Shown here piece by piece: positions 1 through 13,593 of a stretch of DNA of 64,000 bases; the stretch's first letter is position 1, and each line of letters begins with the position of its first letter. The notes beneath the pieces are model-generated. The model searched no databases and was not told where the DNA came from. It worked only from the letters and a program-made list of their open reading frames with translations. A program made the position numbers and the translations under genes. This DNA comes from Daphnia pulex (Eukaryota > Arthropoda > Branchiopoda > Diplostraca > Daphniidae). Where the stretch lies: assembly GCF_021134715.1 (NCBI RefSeq), contig NC_060019.1, positions 2,480,001-2,544,000 of the forward strand, read 5' to 3'.

Positions 1-2
1 CG

Positions 3-596
3 TACCGGGAAACTAACAACGTCAAAAGAAGGAGACTGTTTTTGGGTGAAGGAGAAACAGCTGATGAGTTCACTACCCAAATAACATGTGATAACATTTC
101 CTATGAAGACAGAGGAAAAATATTAGAACGTGCTTCTAGCTCCCAAACTGATGATGCCTTGGAAGTCAACAATTTGATTGTCCAAGAAGAAAGCAAGGTA
201 CCACAAGAAAAATTCATTCATGCTCATTTGATTCGTATCTTCTTAATTGTTTAAATTGCTAAAGTTCCTCTTTCCTCATTACGGAATATTCTTCTATAAG
301 TAGGTATGTGTCCCTTTGGATTATATTTTATTATAGTGTAATGTGATGTCTTGATCCCACCTGAAAAATTTTATTTGTGATTTGTTTGGATTCAGCCAAT
401 GAAAAAAAATAGTTCTTCTCCAGATAGAATTACAATGGAAACTAACGTAAAAAAAAGGAGACTTTTCTTTGGTGAAGGAGCTGATGAGTTAACAACCCAA
501 ATGAACATTTGTAATGAAGAAAGAGTAAGATTGGAACGTGCTTCTACCTCCAAAACTGCTGATGCCTATAGGAAGTTTCCGATTTGGAAACTTTAA
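3..596 (+). CDS. 3' end of a gene with tandemly duplicated exons
   Basis: Two similar coding segments sit head to tail. The first is open from the window edge to a donor after position 197 (AAG|GTACCA). The second starts after an acceptor at 395 (TTCAG|CCAATG) and stops at 594-596. Splicing 197 to 396 keeps the frame. Both copies carry the same order of motifs: E-T-N-x-V-K-(K/R)-R-R-L-F, then GEG...ADE(F/L)TTQ, then (I)LERAS(S/T)S(Q/K)T(A/D)DA. They therefore arose by exon duplication. The similarity ends after the ADA motif of copy 2, where the reading frame runs into a short unrelated tail, so the 3' end may be truncated or the copy decayed. The product is hydrophilic and I do not recognise its family. 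The 5' part lies outside the window. Confidence 0.45.
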
Positions 597-1295
597 AAAG
601 CGCCTCTAGTGAGTGTGTCAGCTACTACGCTCAGCTACTTTTGAGAGCCTAGATGGCTCTTTTTAACGTTTCCACTTCACAAATTCTGACAAGCTCAACC
701 CTAAAATCTCTGAAAATCGGCTTACTGTTACCCTGAAACCGGGATAGGGAAGCCAACACAGCCGACAGCCGTGAAGCGACCAGAAGTCTATAGCTCTGTT
801 TCCACCGAAAAGTTTGTGATTTAAAAAAAAAATGTTTTTTCTCACATGAATTCTAATTTTTTTTTTTATTCATTTAAATAACAGCCTGTAATTTTCTAAT
901 TTTCTTCAACCAAATAGAAATTAAGTTGTAGTAGCCTATTTTTTCGAATTAATCCAATTTGTCATCGTGCAGTTGTTTAAACTCTTTTGTCGTCTGCTAC
1001 TCATTTATGATGTGGTGTCTGACAAAAAGTGCGAAGTTTCTTATGTGATCATATTTGATTTAATCGCCAAGACATTCTTGAACGTAAAAGTCCTCAACTT
1101 GTGAACAATTTTGTTTAGAAAATAACATATTTAAATTTTTTAATTCTTGTTACTGAATCCTTTTATCTTACTGAAGTATACTCTAACAGGCAGGGAAAAT
1201 CACTGGCACTACAATATTATTTGGTTTACTATTGTATCTTTCGTTTCACCTGTTGAAACAGCTGTTGATTATTTACAGAACCACAACAATTAGAA
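597..1295. other. Non-coding gap
   Basis: AT-rich sequence with poly-T/A runs. I see no supported gene. An acceptor-like TTTACAG just before 1280 belongs to the following DDX23 copy. Confidence 0.5.
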
Positions 1296-3900
<2,605 letters not shown>

Positions 3901-4572
3901 CTAGAAAGACATCTAGTGTTCACGGTTTCAATCCCTTCCTCAAATAGTGAAAGTCGCTTTAAATATATAGTTCACTTAATTATCATGTATTGATTCTTAC
4001 TGTCCTAGTAGATTAAAAATTAAGCTCTGGTGCTCTACTTCGACGCGAAGAAAAATGCTAAATCACAAGGGACATAAACAGCAAAAGATCAGCAATAGAT
4101 GAGCTTATTAATAAAACAAACACATCGGCTCCATACGAGACCAGTAGCGCCTAGTATCGATTCATCCGGCTGGCCGGAGACTTTATACGACTGTGCCAAT
4201 TTTTTAATTTCTTCCACCATGTGTATCATCAACTCATCAATGTAAACTCAGCAGCAATTCTCCAATCCGACAAGCCCTAGCTGCAAGTGGCTCGTTCCAG
4301 TAACATGTTTTCATAACAGCAACTCGTTGGTCATTGTCTTAATTTTTTTTAATTGTTAATTTGTGGCAAAAACGCCCAAAGAACAAAGTTTCATACTTCG
4401 AAAGAAAACGGTAGGCTAATTATTTTTCCACAATCAATCCTGTTTATTCTTGATTTCAAAATTAATTTTGCAATAAGCTATGCGTAATGACTAATGCGGG
4501 GGTGTCATTTTCATGTAGCAATGCTAATAACTCTTTGTAAAATTATAGTAGTTTTACTTATACGTATAAAGA
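3901..4572. other. Non-coding gap
   Basis: No supported gene. A TTTATT at about 4443 reads as AATAAA on the minus strand and could be the poly(A) signal of the following minus-strand gene. Confidence 0.4.
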
Positions 4573-5577
4573 CTAAAAGGTAGATAAGCTAATTGAAGAA
4601 TCATCACTGGAGTTGTCCGCGGATTGTCCATGACATTTGCAAGTATATTTGTCAGGAAAGAGAAAACATTCCTCTCCTGATTGGGGTTCAGCGATTTCTT
4701 TTAATTCATTACCGAAGTCGTTATCACCTGATGGATGCCTCAAGTCAGCAAACGTTTCGTTCCATTTTCTGGTTTTTGCAGTTGTCGACCGAGATTTTGT
4801 AACACTTGTACTCTTATCCTGATTTTGATCAAAGGGTTTTAAATAATTTGTAATATTTGTTATCAAAATTTGAACATCTTCGACATTTTTTCCGTTGTTC
4901 AAATGTTGCGACATCGTTTGACGAATGAATTCGGTAATTTCTAGCAATAGCCTCATGTACTCTTCGTAGCGGTCGCAGTTGAAAGATTCCGTGTCTGTCG
5001 GCTCTTTCAACTGCGAAGCCAATTCGGCCGCTTTTTGAAACAATTCCGAGTTGTCAGCAGATACCGTTGGATGCAGTGCTGACAGCTCGCACAGCTGTTT
5101 GGCTTGCATGTGATTTAAAAAATGCGGTTCTTTCTGTTTTTTCTTAAATCCGATAATTGGATAAGATAGGATTAGACTCTCTAGAAGCGACATAGTTCGA
5201 TAATAGACTGAATAACAGAAGCAGTATTTGAAATGGTGTTGTAATCGCTTCATGTTTTCCTCTTTGATGTTCATGATGGCGGCACAACTAGGGCATTTGG
5301 GGCCATGCCAAACTTGAATGGTAACTTTTTTCCCAGTAGCTATTTGCTGGTCGTCTTCAACATTTTCAGTGTGTCTTCCTTTGGCTTCTTGCTGCTGTGT
5401 AGTTTTGTTCAAATCCGATTTTGCACTGCTGGAGCGTTCACTTGCAATTGACGTAATTTTCTTTTTATGAAGATTCTTATTTTTTTTTGCTTTCCAAAAA
5501 TCTGTCAGATGTTTTTGTCTTTTACCACTGTCACTCGTGGATTTCGATCTCACCAACGCTCTAGTTACATTTGACAT
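4573..5577 (-). CDS. Protein with PIP box and UBZ4-like zinc finger (putative DNA-damage tolerance factor)
   Basis: A single open frame of 334 residues. Residues 21-28 read QKHLTDFW, an exact match to the PCNA-interacting PIP-box pattern Q-x-x-(I/L/M)-x-x-F-(F/W/Y), followed by basic residues. Residues 95-119 have C-P-x-C then H-x3-C (Cys95, Cys98, His115, Cys119), the ligand spacing of Rad18/SLX4/FAN1-type UBZ ubiquitin-binding fingers. The linker between them is Lys/Ser/Gln-rich and probably disordered. The C-terminal part (about 170-230) looks helical, and the tail is acidic and Ser-rich. Just upstream of the ATG the sequence predicts a 64-nt 5'-UTR intron (5588-5651; donor AAG|GTAAGC, acceptor CTTAG), which supports a real transcript. 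Binding PCNA and ubiquitin is inferred from the motifs. The family (SLX4-, FAN1- or SNM1-related, or new) is not settled. Confidence 0.7.
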   Translation of the reverse strand: MSNVTRALVRSKSTSDSGKRQKHLTDFWKAKKNKNLHKKKITSIASERSSSAKSDLNKTTQQQEAKGRHTENVEDDQQIATGKKVTIQVWHGPKCPSCAAIMNIKEENMKRLQHHFKYCFCYSVYYRTMSLLESLILSYPIIGFKKKQKEPHFLNHMQAKQLCELSALHPTVSADNSELFQKAAELASQLKEPTDTESFNCDRYEEYMRLLLEITEFIRQTMSQHLNNGKNVEDVQILITNITNYLKPFDQNQDKSTSVTKSRSTTAKTRKWNETFADLRHPSGDNDFGNELKEIAEPQSGEECFLFPDKYTCKCHGQSADNSSDDSSISLSTF

Positions 5578-5817
5578 TTTTTCAACCCTAAGATTTCAAT
5601 GATTTTATAATTTGAATTTTGTGTAAACTTTAAGCAGTTTTTGTTGCTTACCTTTCATATACGATGAAAATGATTTCTGACGTCTCAAAATCTCAGTTGA
5701 ACATTTAGCGACACACTAGTTATACTATCCACAGTGTCAGTCTGCTGACGTCGTATCAGCTAGCAGTCTTACTGAGTTTTACAGAGCTGCCTTTTCTTAA
5801 GAGTGTTCCGGAGTGTT

Positions 5818-6168
5818 CTAACAAAACTGGATGGCTGTCCCTGGGTCTGTCTTCCAATTTTCCGGCACTTGAGATTGACGCATCGAAAGAATGTTATCCA
5901 AGAAGAGGGTTTGGTTTATTTTGTTTGCCAAATATTTGGTCTTTCGGTCTGCTTTCCGTCCACCCACAAGTGAGCGTAGACAGTTGATAATCAAACGTCG
6001 CAAACGCTTGGTGTCAACAGAATTCTCGTGTCGCTTTATTTTTGGGAACAGACGGCGAGTCTTCGCACTTGATTGCCAACAACATCGCCCTGGATAGTGC
6101 AAATATTCTCCAGGATGTTTGCATCGAGAACTTGAGATGTTTTTCTTGACTGCCTTATTCAACATCAT
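5818..6168 (-). CDS. Small basic hypothetical protein
   Basis: A 116-residue open frame whose ATG is preceded by CCGCC, a good eukaryotic start context. The product is rich in Lys/Arg with several Cys in the first third, and no known domain is recognised. The start lies about 0.5 kb upstream of the PIP-box gene, on the same strand. It could instead be chance open sequence. Confidence 0.25.
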   Translation of the reverse strand: MMLNKAVKKNISSSRCKHPGEYLHYPGRCCWQSSAKTRRLFPKIKRHENSVDTKRLRRLIINCLRSLVGGRKADRKTKYLANKINQTLFLDNILSMRQSQVPENWKTDPGTAIQFC

Positions 6169-8754
6169 GGCGGTCTAAACATTCTTGTATTTACGCCTCA
6201 TATTTATCGGGTTGTTATTTATGCCGATACAAAAAAAAATTGTTTGTATACGGCTATGGTCGTTTATTTAAATTTAGTTATTCCGACTTTTAGTGTCTGA
6301 CCATCTAAAATTTTTAATTTGGTTGGTATGACGTGGCAGCTAGACCTACACAAGTCCCTGTGTCCATTTAATAAGCCCATGCATAAGGCGACTCTTGAGC
6401 GGGCAATTTCGCCAATTTTCTTGGCAGTGCAAATTATTCCGAAACTAAAATAAGGAATAATTTGCACTTGACAAAATGACAAAAGACAAGTAAAATGCAG
6501 CATCAGGCTGGAAATCGGTGTGGGCCTGTGGGGTGTGCCATCGAATGGGCACGACACGAGCGCCACCAACAGCGGGGCCGAACAACTCGGGCAGGCCTAT
6601 AAGCTTACGTCAACGATTACGTCTTTATAACGTGAACGTTTTAGTTAACGTCGATTAAGTCGCAATCAAACGATATCAATACATTGCAAATTGTAAATGT
6701 TTTTGAGTAGCCTTTGTTTTCAAAATTCTACCAAAATAAAATAATTAGAATTCAAAGTGTTCAAATTTTACCATCGATACACCAGATTCCATGTTTGGCG
6801 ATTGTCCAATGAAATCAAAAAGATTACCTTATTACTTATTATTAAGATTACCCCGGATTAGCCCATTGCGCATCCAATCTTTCAACGTTGGGTTTAGTTT
6901 AGTTTAATGGCTCGTCCATCATATTAAGCCGCGAAACCATATTCTGTGGATGGTGATGGGATTTTATTTGGATACATTTTACCTTAATAGAACTAAACTT
7001 TAATTTTTTTTACTATTAAAGATATTTAAATTGCTATATAAAGTTTTATTTTAAATTCCCGGAATGTATAGCTGAGGAAGCCTACTGTACCTCTAACTTT
7101 TGTTCGTTCTGGTGGGAAAGTTGAAAGAGAGAAAAGAAGAAAAAAAGAGAATGGAAAAGCGCAAAAGAAATCTAAAAAGGGGAAAGCCGGAAAGGTGTGC
7201 TTTTTAGTATACCTTCCGTCAATTTAATATAAAACATATTGAGGAATTTACCTGCTTAAGAAACTTTCCAGCATGGTTGTAAATATCTGTTGAAACAGCC
7301 ATGTCCCGTGTTTGAGAAGACCCATTGATACATTGAGAAATCAAATCTATGTTTCCCCGTGCAAAAACACCATTGAAAATCAGACCTTATTCAGGTATGT
7401 TATATATGTTTTTAGTATGTTCCCCATCATGGTCTGGGAAACAGAGCTAAAAAAGAGTCTGTTACAGGGATGTGTGCTACCAGCAGCGTATTTATAGATT
7501 TTTTTATTTACGTAAGCCTTAAAAGATTCTTTAGCTTGGCTTTAGTAAAAGTCGCTGCTGGCGACGTTTGAGAGCCACACCAGATTTCATGATAGCTATT
7601 TTCGAAACATTCAGTGTCCAGCTAGTCGTTTCGAAACATTGGAACCGAACAGGTCAGTGTCTTCTAAGTATTAAAACTCAAAGACTAACCCTTACCATAG
7701 TCTTACCTATACAAACTAACTAGATACTATATATTAACAAGAAAGTGATGTTAGGTCTGTGGGAGCAGGCGATCAAATCTTGCTGAAGCACAGATCCGAG
7801 ATGCTTAGGTGCTATCTGCGCGAAATCATGTGACTCTTATTTTTTGCATCAAAATTAACTGTCATGTGACCTTAGCTTTGTCAAATGGACTAGGAAAATG
7901 TTTTTAGAGATACATTGATGCTCATTTTGTTCTCATTATCTTAATTATTTTTTTTTTTTAAATTTTATTACACAGACACGCGCGTCCTTCCGTCTTTTAG
8001 ACGTAGACGTTTTTTTCAGTGATCGGGACATTTGATAGGCTACCGTTTAAAAGACATCTGTCTATAGGGTTAAAATTAGACCCAAACAAGTTAATGTCCA
8101 TTTTTCTGGGCCGAAGCTAGTTTAATATTCGCCACTTTTTTAGCTTTTGGTTGGCGTTTTCGGGGTTATGTTGTGGACTTTTTGTGGAACTTTTGATGTT
8201 TTTTTTATTCTTTGGTTTAATAGGCCTATTTGAAATAATTTCATAATTTCATTTAAAGTAACAAACACATTTTATAAAACATATATTTCATGCCAATTGA
8301 ACGTTTTCAAGACAAACTTAAACAAATATATATCAAGAGAGTGACGGTTAGTAAACTCTTACAAAGATCACACACAATTAATCGTTTAAAAATCAAAAGC
8401 ACTTCAACACAAGCCAAGAAGTGTACACGTGAACAAACAAATTTACTCAAAAAATTAAAATGGCCACGCCGTTGACTAGTTACACCAGAAAGATTCGACA
8501 CATTATGGAATTAAATATTTAAAAATCAATTAAGGGTAATAATATAAAAGAAAGTAGACGTTGTCGTTGTTGGTAAAATTCTTCTTTTAAAAATCCGGAT
8601 AAGGATCAAAGTTAATAATTAAGTTACGCACTTAGACAGTTAAGTCTGTCATAGCAGCACGGTGAAAATGAAAAATTATGCTATTGTTACGAATGAGAAG
8701 ACGACTTGTAATTTTCCCGAGAATATTATTGAAAGATTCTAGAGTTCTATTAGG
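6169..8754. other. Long non-coding region
   Basis: AT-rich DNA with only short open frames and no supported gene. It holds the hairpin at 6426-6468. Short frames near 7312 and 8290 have no family signature or splice support. Confidence 0.45.
6426..6468. repeat. Perfect 15-bp inverted repeat, 13-nt loop
   Basis: Arms 6426-6440 and 6454-6468 (AGTGCAAATTATTCC and its exact reverse complement) could form a perfect hairpin. There is no coding context. Confidence 0.8.
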
Positions 8755-8887
8755 CTAACTGTTCTCGCCGCTTGCAGCTGATTCAGCATCAGTATCATCT
8801 TTGCCCGATTTTTTAGGAGCCGATTTCAACCAACGAACAATTTTCGTATCAGTTTCCCTCATACGCACACCAAGAGTTGCGCAAACA
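8755..8887 (-). CDS. Possible last exon of an unrecognised gene
   Basis: On the minus strand an acceptor (TTTTACAG, ending at 8888) opens a 44-codon frame that stops at 8755-8757. It reads VCATLGVRMRETDTK, then a Lys/Ser/Asp/Glu-rich tail. An open stretch with a donor (TCG|GTAGGT) lies further upstream near 8965, but its phase does not fit cleanly. The family is unknown. It might be a real small gene with a promoter near 9.28 kb, or chance. Confidence 0.28.
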
Positions 8888-9277
8888 CTGTAAAATATTC
8901 AAATGATTATTTAAATAGATAATCAATTTAAAATCCAATTACATTATAAATGCTGCAACCTACCGATTGCAAAATTTTTATTTCAGTATCTTGAAGCGGC
9001 GTTTGTTTGCATTCTGCTCTTTAAGGCAGAATTTAGCTCCTACTGAAACCTGCGTTTTTTTTAACACATTGCAAAAACCTGACTTTGTGAATCGCCAAAC
9101 ACCAATCAATTACCTCTTACTGCAAAAATAAAGAATACATTAAAAGGTGTAATTAACTGATGGGGAGAATGCTAGGTACCAAATTTAAATATCTTGATTC
9201 TGTACTGTTTGGGGACGACATTAAGGTGTCGAAAAACTTAGGCAATCGTCACGCACAAAAAAGGCAAACGTCTTATC

Positions 9278-9289
9278 TGCGCATGCGCA
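9278..9289. promoter_or_regulatory. Perfect NRF-1-type palindrome
   Basis: TGCGCATGCGCA is the canonical palindromic site of the NRF-1/Ewg transcription factor family, known at many animal housekeeping promoters. It lies upstream of the possible minus-strand exon at 8.8 kb. Function is inferred only from the match. Confidence 0.4.
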
Positions 9290-9384
9290 GACGTTCTCAA
9301 ATGGTCTGAATCGTCCAATGGGATAGTTCCCGTTGGTACTGAATGGTACCAAAGAGTCCGAAAACGAGACCTTGGCGTTTCCAG

Positions 9385-10154
9385 AGCGTTTTACGACAGA
9401 TTTCGGACTTTTTGGTCTTAAAAATTAGACAAAAAATATGCGGTGCGACCAGAACAAAAATAATTCCATTTACTTAATTAGTTCTCCCGTAATTAATGAA
9501 AAACGGCTAAAATAATTGCTTAACGACTAGTGACATCTGGCGGTTGCGACTAAAACTTTTTCACCTTAGTTTTAAATTCCACTTTCCATTATAGCTTCCC
9601 TCGTTTTGCGTTACCTTTACTTTTTTTACTTTTTGGTCTTAAAAATTAGATATGCGATGCGTCCAGAACAAAAATAATTTCATTTACTTCATTAGTTCTC
9701 CTGTTATTAATGAAAAACTGCTAAAATAATTGCTTAACGACTAGTGAAATCTGGTGCTTGAACTACAACTTTTTCAATTTAGATCAAAATAAATCACCAC
9801 CAGATGTCTATGCATTGCCGTGATGGCGCATCTTTGATGTCCGAACCATGACGCAACAACAAGATTTGCATTTATGTTTTGCAGTTATTTGACTAAAAGA
9901 TGGTTATTTTTAAATTCAATTATTGAACTTTATGTGTAAAATTTGAAAATATGAGTTGAGCAAACTAAACGTAAATAACTTGCAAGGATATTGGACTGTG
10001 ACAGAAAAATCCCGTTTTAAAACCAAAAAGTCTGTGAAGAAAAGTGTGAATTGTGAATATGTCCGACTTAACAATAGGCCCTGAATTTGTCATTTTTAAA
10101 GACAGTTTTCAACTGGCTTACGCGGCGAGCTGATAAGCTTGCTTTTCTATCTTA
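9385..10154 (+). repeat. Dispersed repeat family R1, copy A (5' truncated)
   Basis: This shares long stretches with 29864-30890, 30913-31561, 57201-58243 and 58246-58811. Landmarks are GACAGATTTCGGACTTTTTGG, GCGGTGCGACCAGAACAAAA, the ACATCTGGCGG and ATCACCACCAGATG motifs, and the terminal AGCTTGCTTTTCTATCTTA. Copy A lacks the GCGAGCCCGAAGGGCGAAGC end. It also has a tandem duplication of the first ~200 bp (start at ~9385, again at ~9630). It has no coding capacity, so it is a non-autonomous element of unknown class. Confidence 0.8.
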
Positions 10155-10932
10155 TTTGTTATGGTGACAGGCCATATTTTTTTATGCTGGAGGGGGATTG
10201 GCATGTCCACTGGGTTACCCTTGAAACTTCAAATCAACCGCCCAACTGGGGCCAGAATTGAAGGGAATTCGGCTGCTTATGATGAAGGGAGGGCATTAGC
10301 CGCTAGATGGCGCGACAAAAAGTGTCATGGCGGCGTTCCCTATCAGGTGTCCAATCTCCTTATCTCTGAGCGTGACATTCATCTCCATGGTGAATTTTGA
10401 TTGACTTCATTAACGCATTGTCTGATACGTCAAAACAAAAAAGAACTATTTTTTCACTTTGCTACGATACACAAATCCGTCAAACTGAAGTTGAAGGGTT
10501 TTATTTAAAAAATCGTAAAAGTAGTCATTGCGTTTGTTGGTTTCGAGTTACGCCGGTGTACTCCTAGCAGGAATGCCCCATTCCTGCTATTTCGCAATCA
10601 CTAGTTAAAGAACCGACGTTGAATTGGCAAAACTTGGTATCTAGAAAATTCAGCAATGTGGAAGGCTGTTGGCACTGATAAGGAACTTCAAAACTTTATC
10701 CTCTAATTCTGTCAAATGGCCTCAAACCCATCAAGCATTTACTTCATACGACGAGCGACCCCAAAATTAAAATATTGATCAAGTTTATTTTCTTTAAATT
10801 ATGTTTTCTACATTGTCTTAAGTAGTGTTTTATAATTTTTTAGAAAATAAAGTTTATCGCAATCAGTCAGAGTTGGTAGCACATTAGGTCAAAGACCGTC
10901 GACTGTATTTTTGAACACGATATTTGACAGCT
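10155..10932. other. Non-coding gap
   Basis: A 79-codon open frame at 10161-10400 has no recognisable domain, splice context or repeat support, so I do not call it a gene. Confidence 0.4.
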
Positions 10933-11252
10933 CAGCTAGACGCAAGTTTTTCTTTAAATCTATGTGCTGGATCGTCATCGACTAAATGAATTTTTGATGG
11001 TAGTTCTTCGTCACACCACGCGTCTAATGTTCCATCATTGTTGATTAGCTCGCATTCATATCAGAACATTTTTTGGGGCTCAAAGTCATTGTCGTTATAA
11101 AATTTACTTGTAGTGGTCTCGGAATATTGGTGTTCTGTTACTTGTTGCGAATCGTCGCCGAACACTGCCTCTCCAGTTATTCTCATGTACTTATCTTCTT
11201 CCTTGAGTGACACACTTTCACCATTATGACATCCTGCTATGGAGAAATCCAC
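10933..11252 (-). pseudogene. Acidic ORF remnant with one internal stop
   Basis: A minus-strand frame runs from an ATG at 11252 through a TGA near 11060 and stays open in the same frame to 10933. The product is acidic before and after the stop (for example IHLVDDDP). Continuity across a single stop suggests a decayed coding sequence of about 105 codons. The family is unknown; N-termini of DNA transposases are often acidic like this, but that is a guess. Confidence 0.3.
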
Positions 11253-12460
11253 TTAAAAAAATTACAAAATATTATCCATCTCCTGTTGCATTTTCTTCTT
11301 TTCTGTCGTGGCCCAACACTTGCACTGTTAGAAGCCACTGTTATTTTCTTGTTTCAAATAAACAAAAAGTTATCAAAAAGTTATCTGACAGGAGTACGTG
11401 TTGTTTCGGGTGGATACCCTTCATTTTTCTTTTCCAATTCCTTTTTTACCAGATAGGAAGCAAAGTTGCCAGACAATATTTTATAACAAGATTCCTTCGG
11501 TAACTGTTCTTCAAGTTATATATTTTCCCCGGTTTTTCTCGAGTTCCTATCCAATAAAATTGTTTGGAATCGTTTTGGGTTGCAAGATTCCATTCCCGTA
11601 AGAAATATCAAATGTACAGTCCCCTCCATAAGTTTGGGATCATCCCGCACCTTTTCATAAGGCTACGTTTATTTTTCAAGTTGGTTTTTTGAGTGGCAAA
11701 AAGTGAAAAGATGCCATAAATTCACCCAACTTGGAATTTATGTCATTTTACGTCTTTTTTTGTCTGAATTTTTTTCAGATTTTTTCGTCTATTTGTTAGG
11801 CCGTAAAAGTGGCGCCAAAAGTATCGGATCACTCCGACGCAACCCTTCTTGTATTATCGGTTACACTTGCTTTTCACATTGATTTTTTTTTTAAATTTTA
11901 AGAATGAATTTTTATTTTCTACCCATATTTGCATTTACCTTACATACGTTATCTGTGAGTTTTTCATGATGATCTGAACCAATTTCGAATTTTCCCAGAT
12001 TTAACTTTTCTGAGTTTCTAAAATCAGAGACTAAAGAAGAGTTCATTTACGGTTTACAACTTCTATCAGCTTGCGTAGACCGGAAAATTAGTGTCGTTTT
12101 TAAACGCCACTGGCGCTCTGCTACCTTTTTTTCATTTTCAAACCAATCAAGGTAATGTTTCAACAAATTGCTAATTTTCATTCTTTGTGACATCGTGAAA
12201 AAATGAGAAAAATGACCTTGAATTTTAGTTTATGTTATATAGTAATCCTTAATACTGCACAGAATCACATAACTTCCTTTGCCTTTTGTTCGTTGCCTCC
12301 GTTGCCTCACAAGATGATGATGATTTGATTTTAAATTGTTTCGTTAAAAACCAAAAATCAAATCAAAATTGGTTTAATTACAAAAATTTCATCATACAGT
12401 GACATTTTATTAGTCTTGCCACAAAATCATTTCTCTTCCGATAATTTCCGCTAGGGGAAC
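11253..12460. other. Non-coding region
   Basis: AT-rich with T-tracts. Overlapping short frames at 11207-11601 are hydrophobic by base composition and have no gene signature. Confidence 0.4.
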
Positions 12461-12850
12461 ATCGGTATAGAAATGATCGAAAATCAAATTTTTAAAGAAA
12501 AGATTTGATTTTCGATTAATTTTCGATCATTTTTTTCGATTAATTTTTGATCATTTTTTTCGATCATTTAGTGAGATCTATAGAAGGAAAAAGTTTGTTG
12601 TTTTTTCATAGGTATAGAGGGGTGAAATCTGCGAAAGGACAAAGAGATAAGACAGACGGAGAAAGGTACAAAAACGCCCAAATTTGAAGGGAAAGGGGTC
12701 ACAAAATGATCGAATACAAAAATTTCTCAGAAATGATTTTTTTGGCCTTCCGAACGCGATTAAGATCATTTAAAAAAGATTTGATTTTCGATTAAATATT
12801 CGATCGAAATTTTGATCACGATTATTTTTCAATCGCGATTGTGGCAACAC
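12461..12850. repeat. Palindromic ATCGAAAATCAAAT-type repeat cluster
   Basis: Repeated GATTTGATTTTCGATTAA and GATCATTTTTTTCGAT units occur in both orientations at about 12470-12570 and 12760-12850. They flank a ~190-bp unique core, which suggests the ends of a small element or decayed satellite. Confidence 0.45.
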
Positions 12851-13593
12851 TACATTTTAGGAGAGACCGGGGATGCATGGGACAGAGGTTAGGTGGGATA
12901 ACTCAGTTTTTTGTATGTTCCCATTGTTAAAAAAAAAAATTAAATCAAATATGGGAAATCCTATGACAAATGTTGTTAAAAAAATATATTTTATTGCAAT
13001 AAGCCGTGTAACAACAAGGGTAGAAAATGTCGTTGTTCATATATATCGTTTAGAAGTAGGATATAGAAATGGGCTACTAGTTTGTGCTAGGAACTCTGAT
13101 ACATCGAGATTGAGGTTGTTTTTTATGGTTTTGGAGAAAGCTGACCTTACTATTTTCCCCCTTAGGAGAGGAGGCAAAAACACCGAACAAAACAGTTTTC
13201 TATTTTTAAAAGATAAAAAACCATTATATTATCAATAATTGCTATACACCGTCAGAAGGCAAATATAATTCCGAATCGAATTGGTATAACACAATTCAAT
13301 GAATCTCTAAATTACATTATGAAAAAATGATTTTATTTAAGTTTCCCAAATGAACCCCGTGTTTTTTCGTGTTTTAGTTTGCTGTGCTGTTTTATAAAAC
13401 AAATAAAAATTATTTTAAATAGAGGAAACGATCAGCTTTACCACATGTACAAATAGTTGAACACGGTGATAAGGAGATGGCCAACTCAATGGGAGAGCCA
13501 GCAGAAGACGCCGCCCCATTTATTCACCCGTCCAGAACCCTAAAACTATCTCCTTACAACCCTTAGCGCTTCCCCAGCGCTACGCTAGCGCCC
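12851..13593. other. Mostly non-coding; one 121-codon frame of doubtful status
   Basis: The frame 12873-13238 has no family match that I can see and no splice support. The remainder shows nothing beyond possible edge sequence of the neighbouring Copia remnant. Confidence 0.35.

Noticed and set aside
5891..6097. Plus-strand basic ORF
   Set aside because: Antisense of the minus-strand frame 5818-6168, which has the better start context.
12873..13238. 121-codon gene
   Set aside because: No domain or splice support; biased AT-rich composition; kept only as a doubtful frame.
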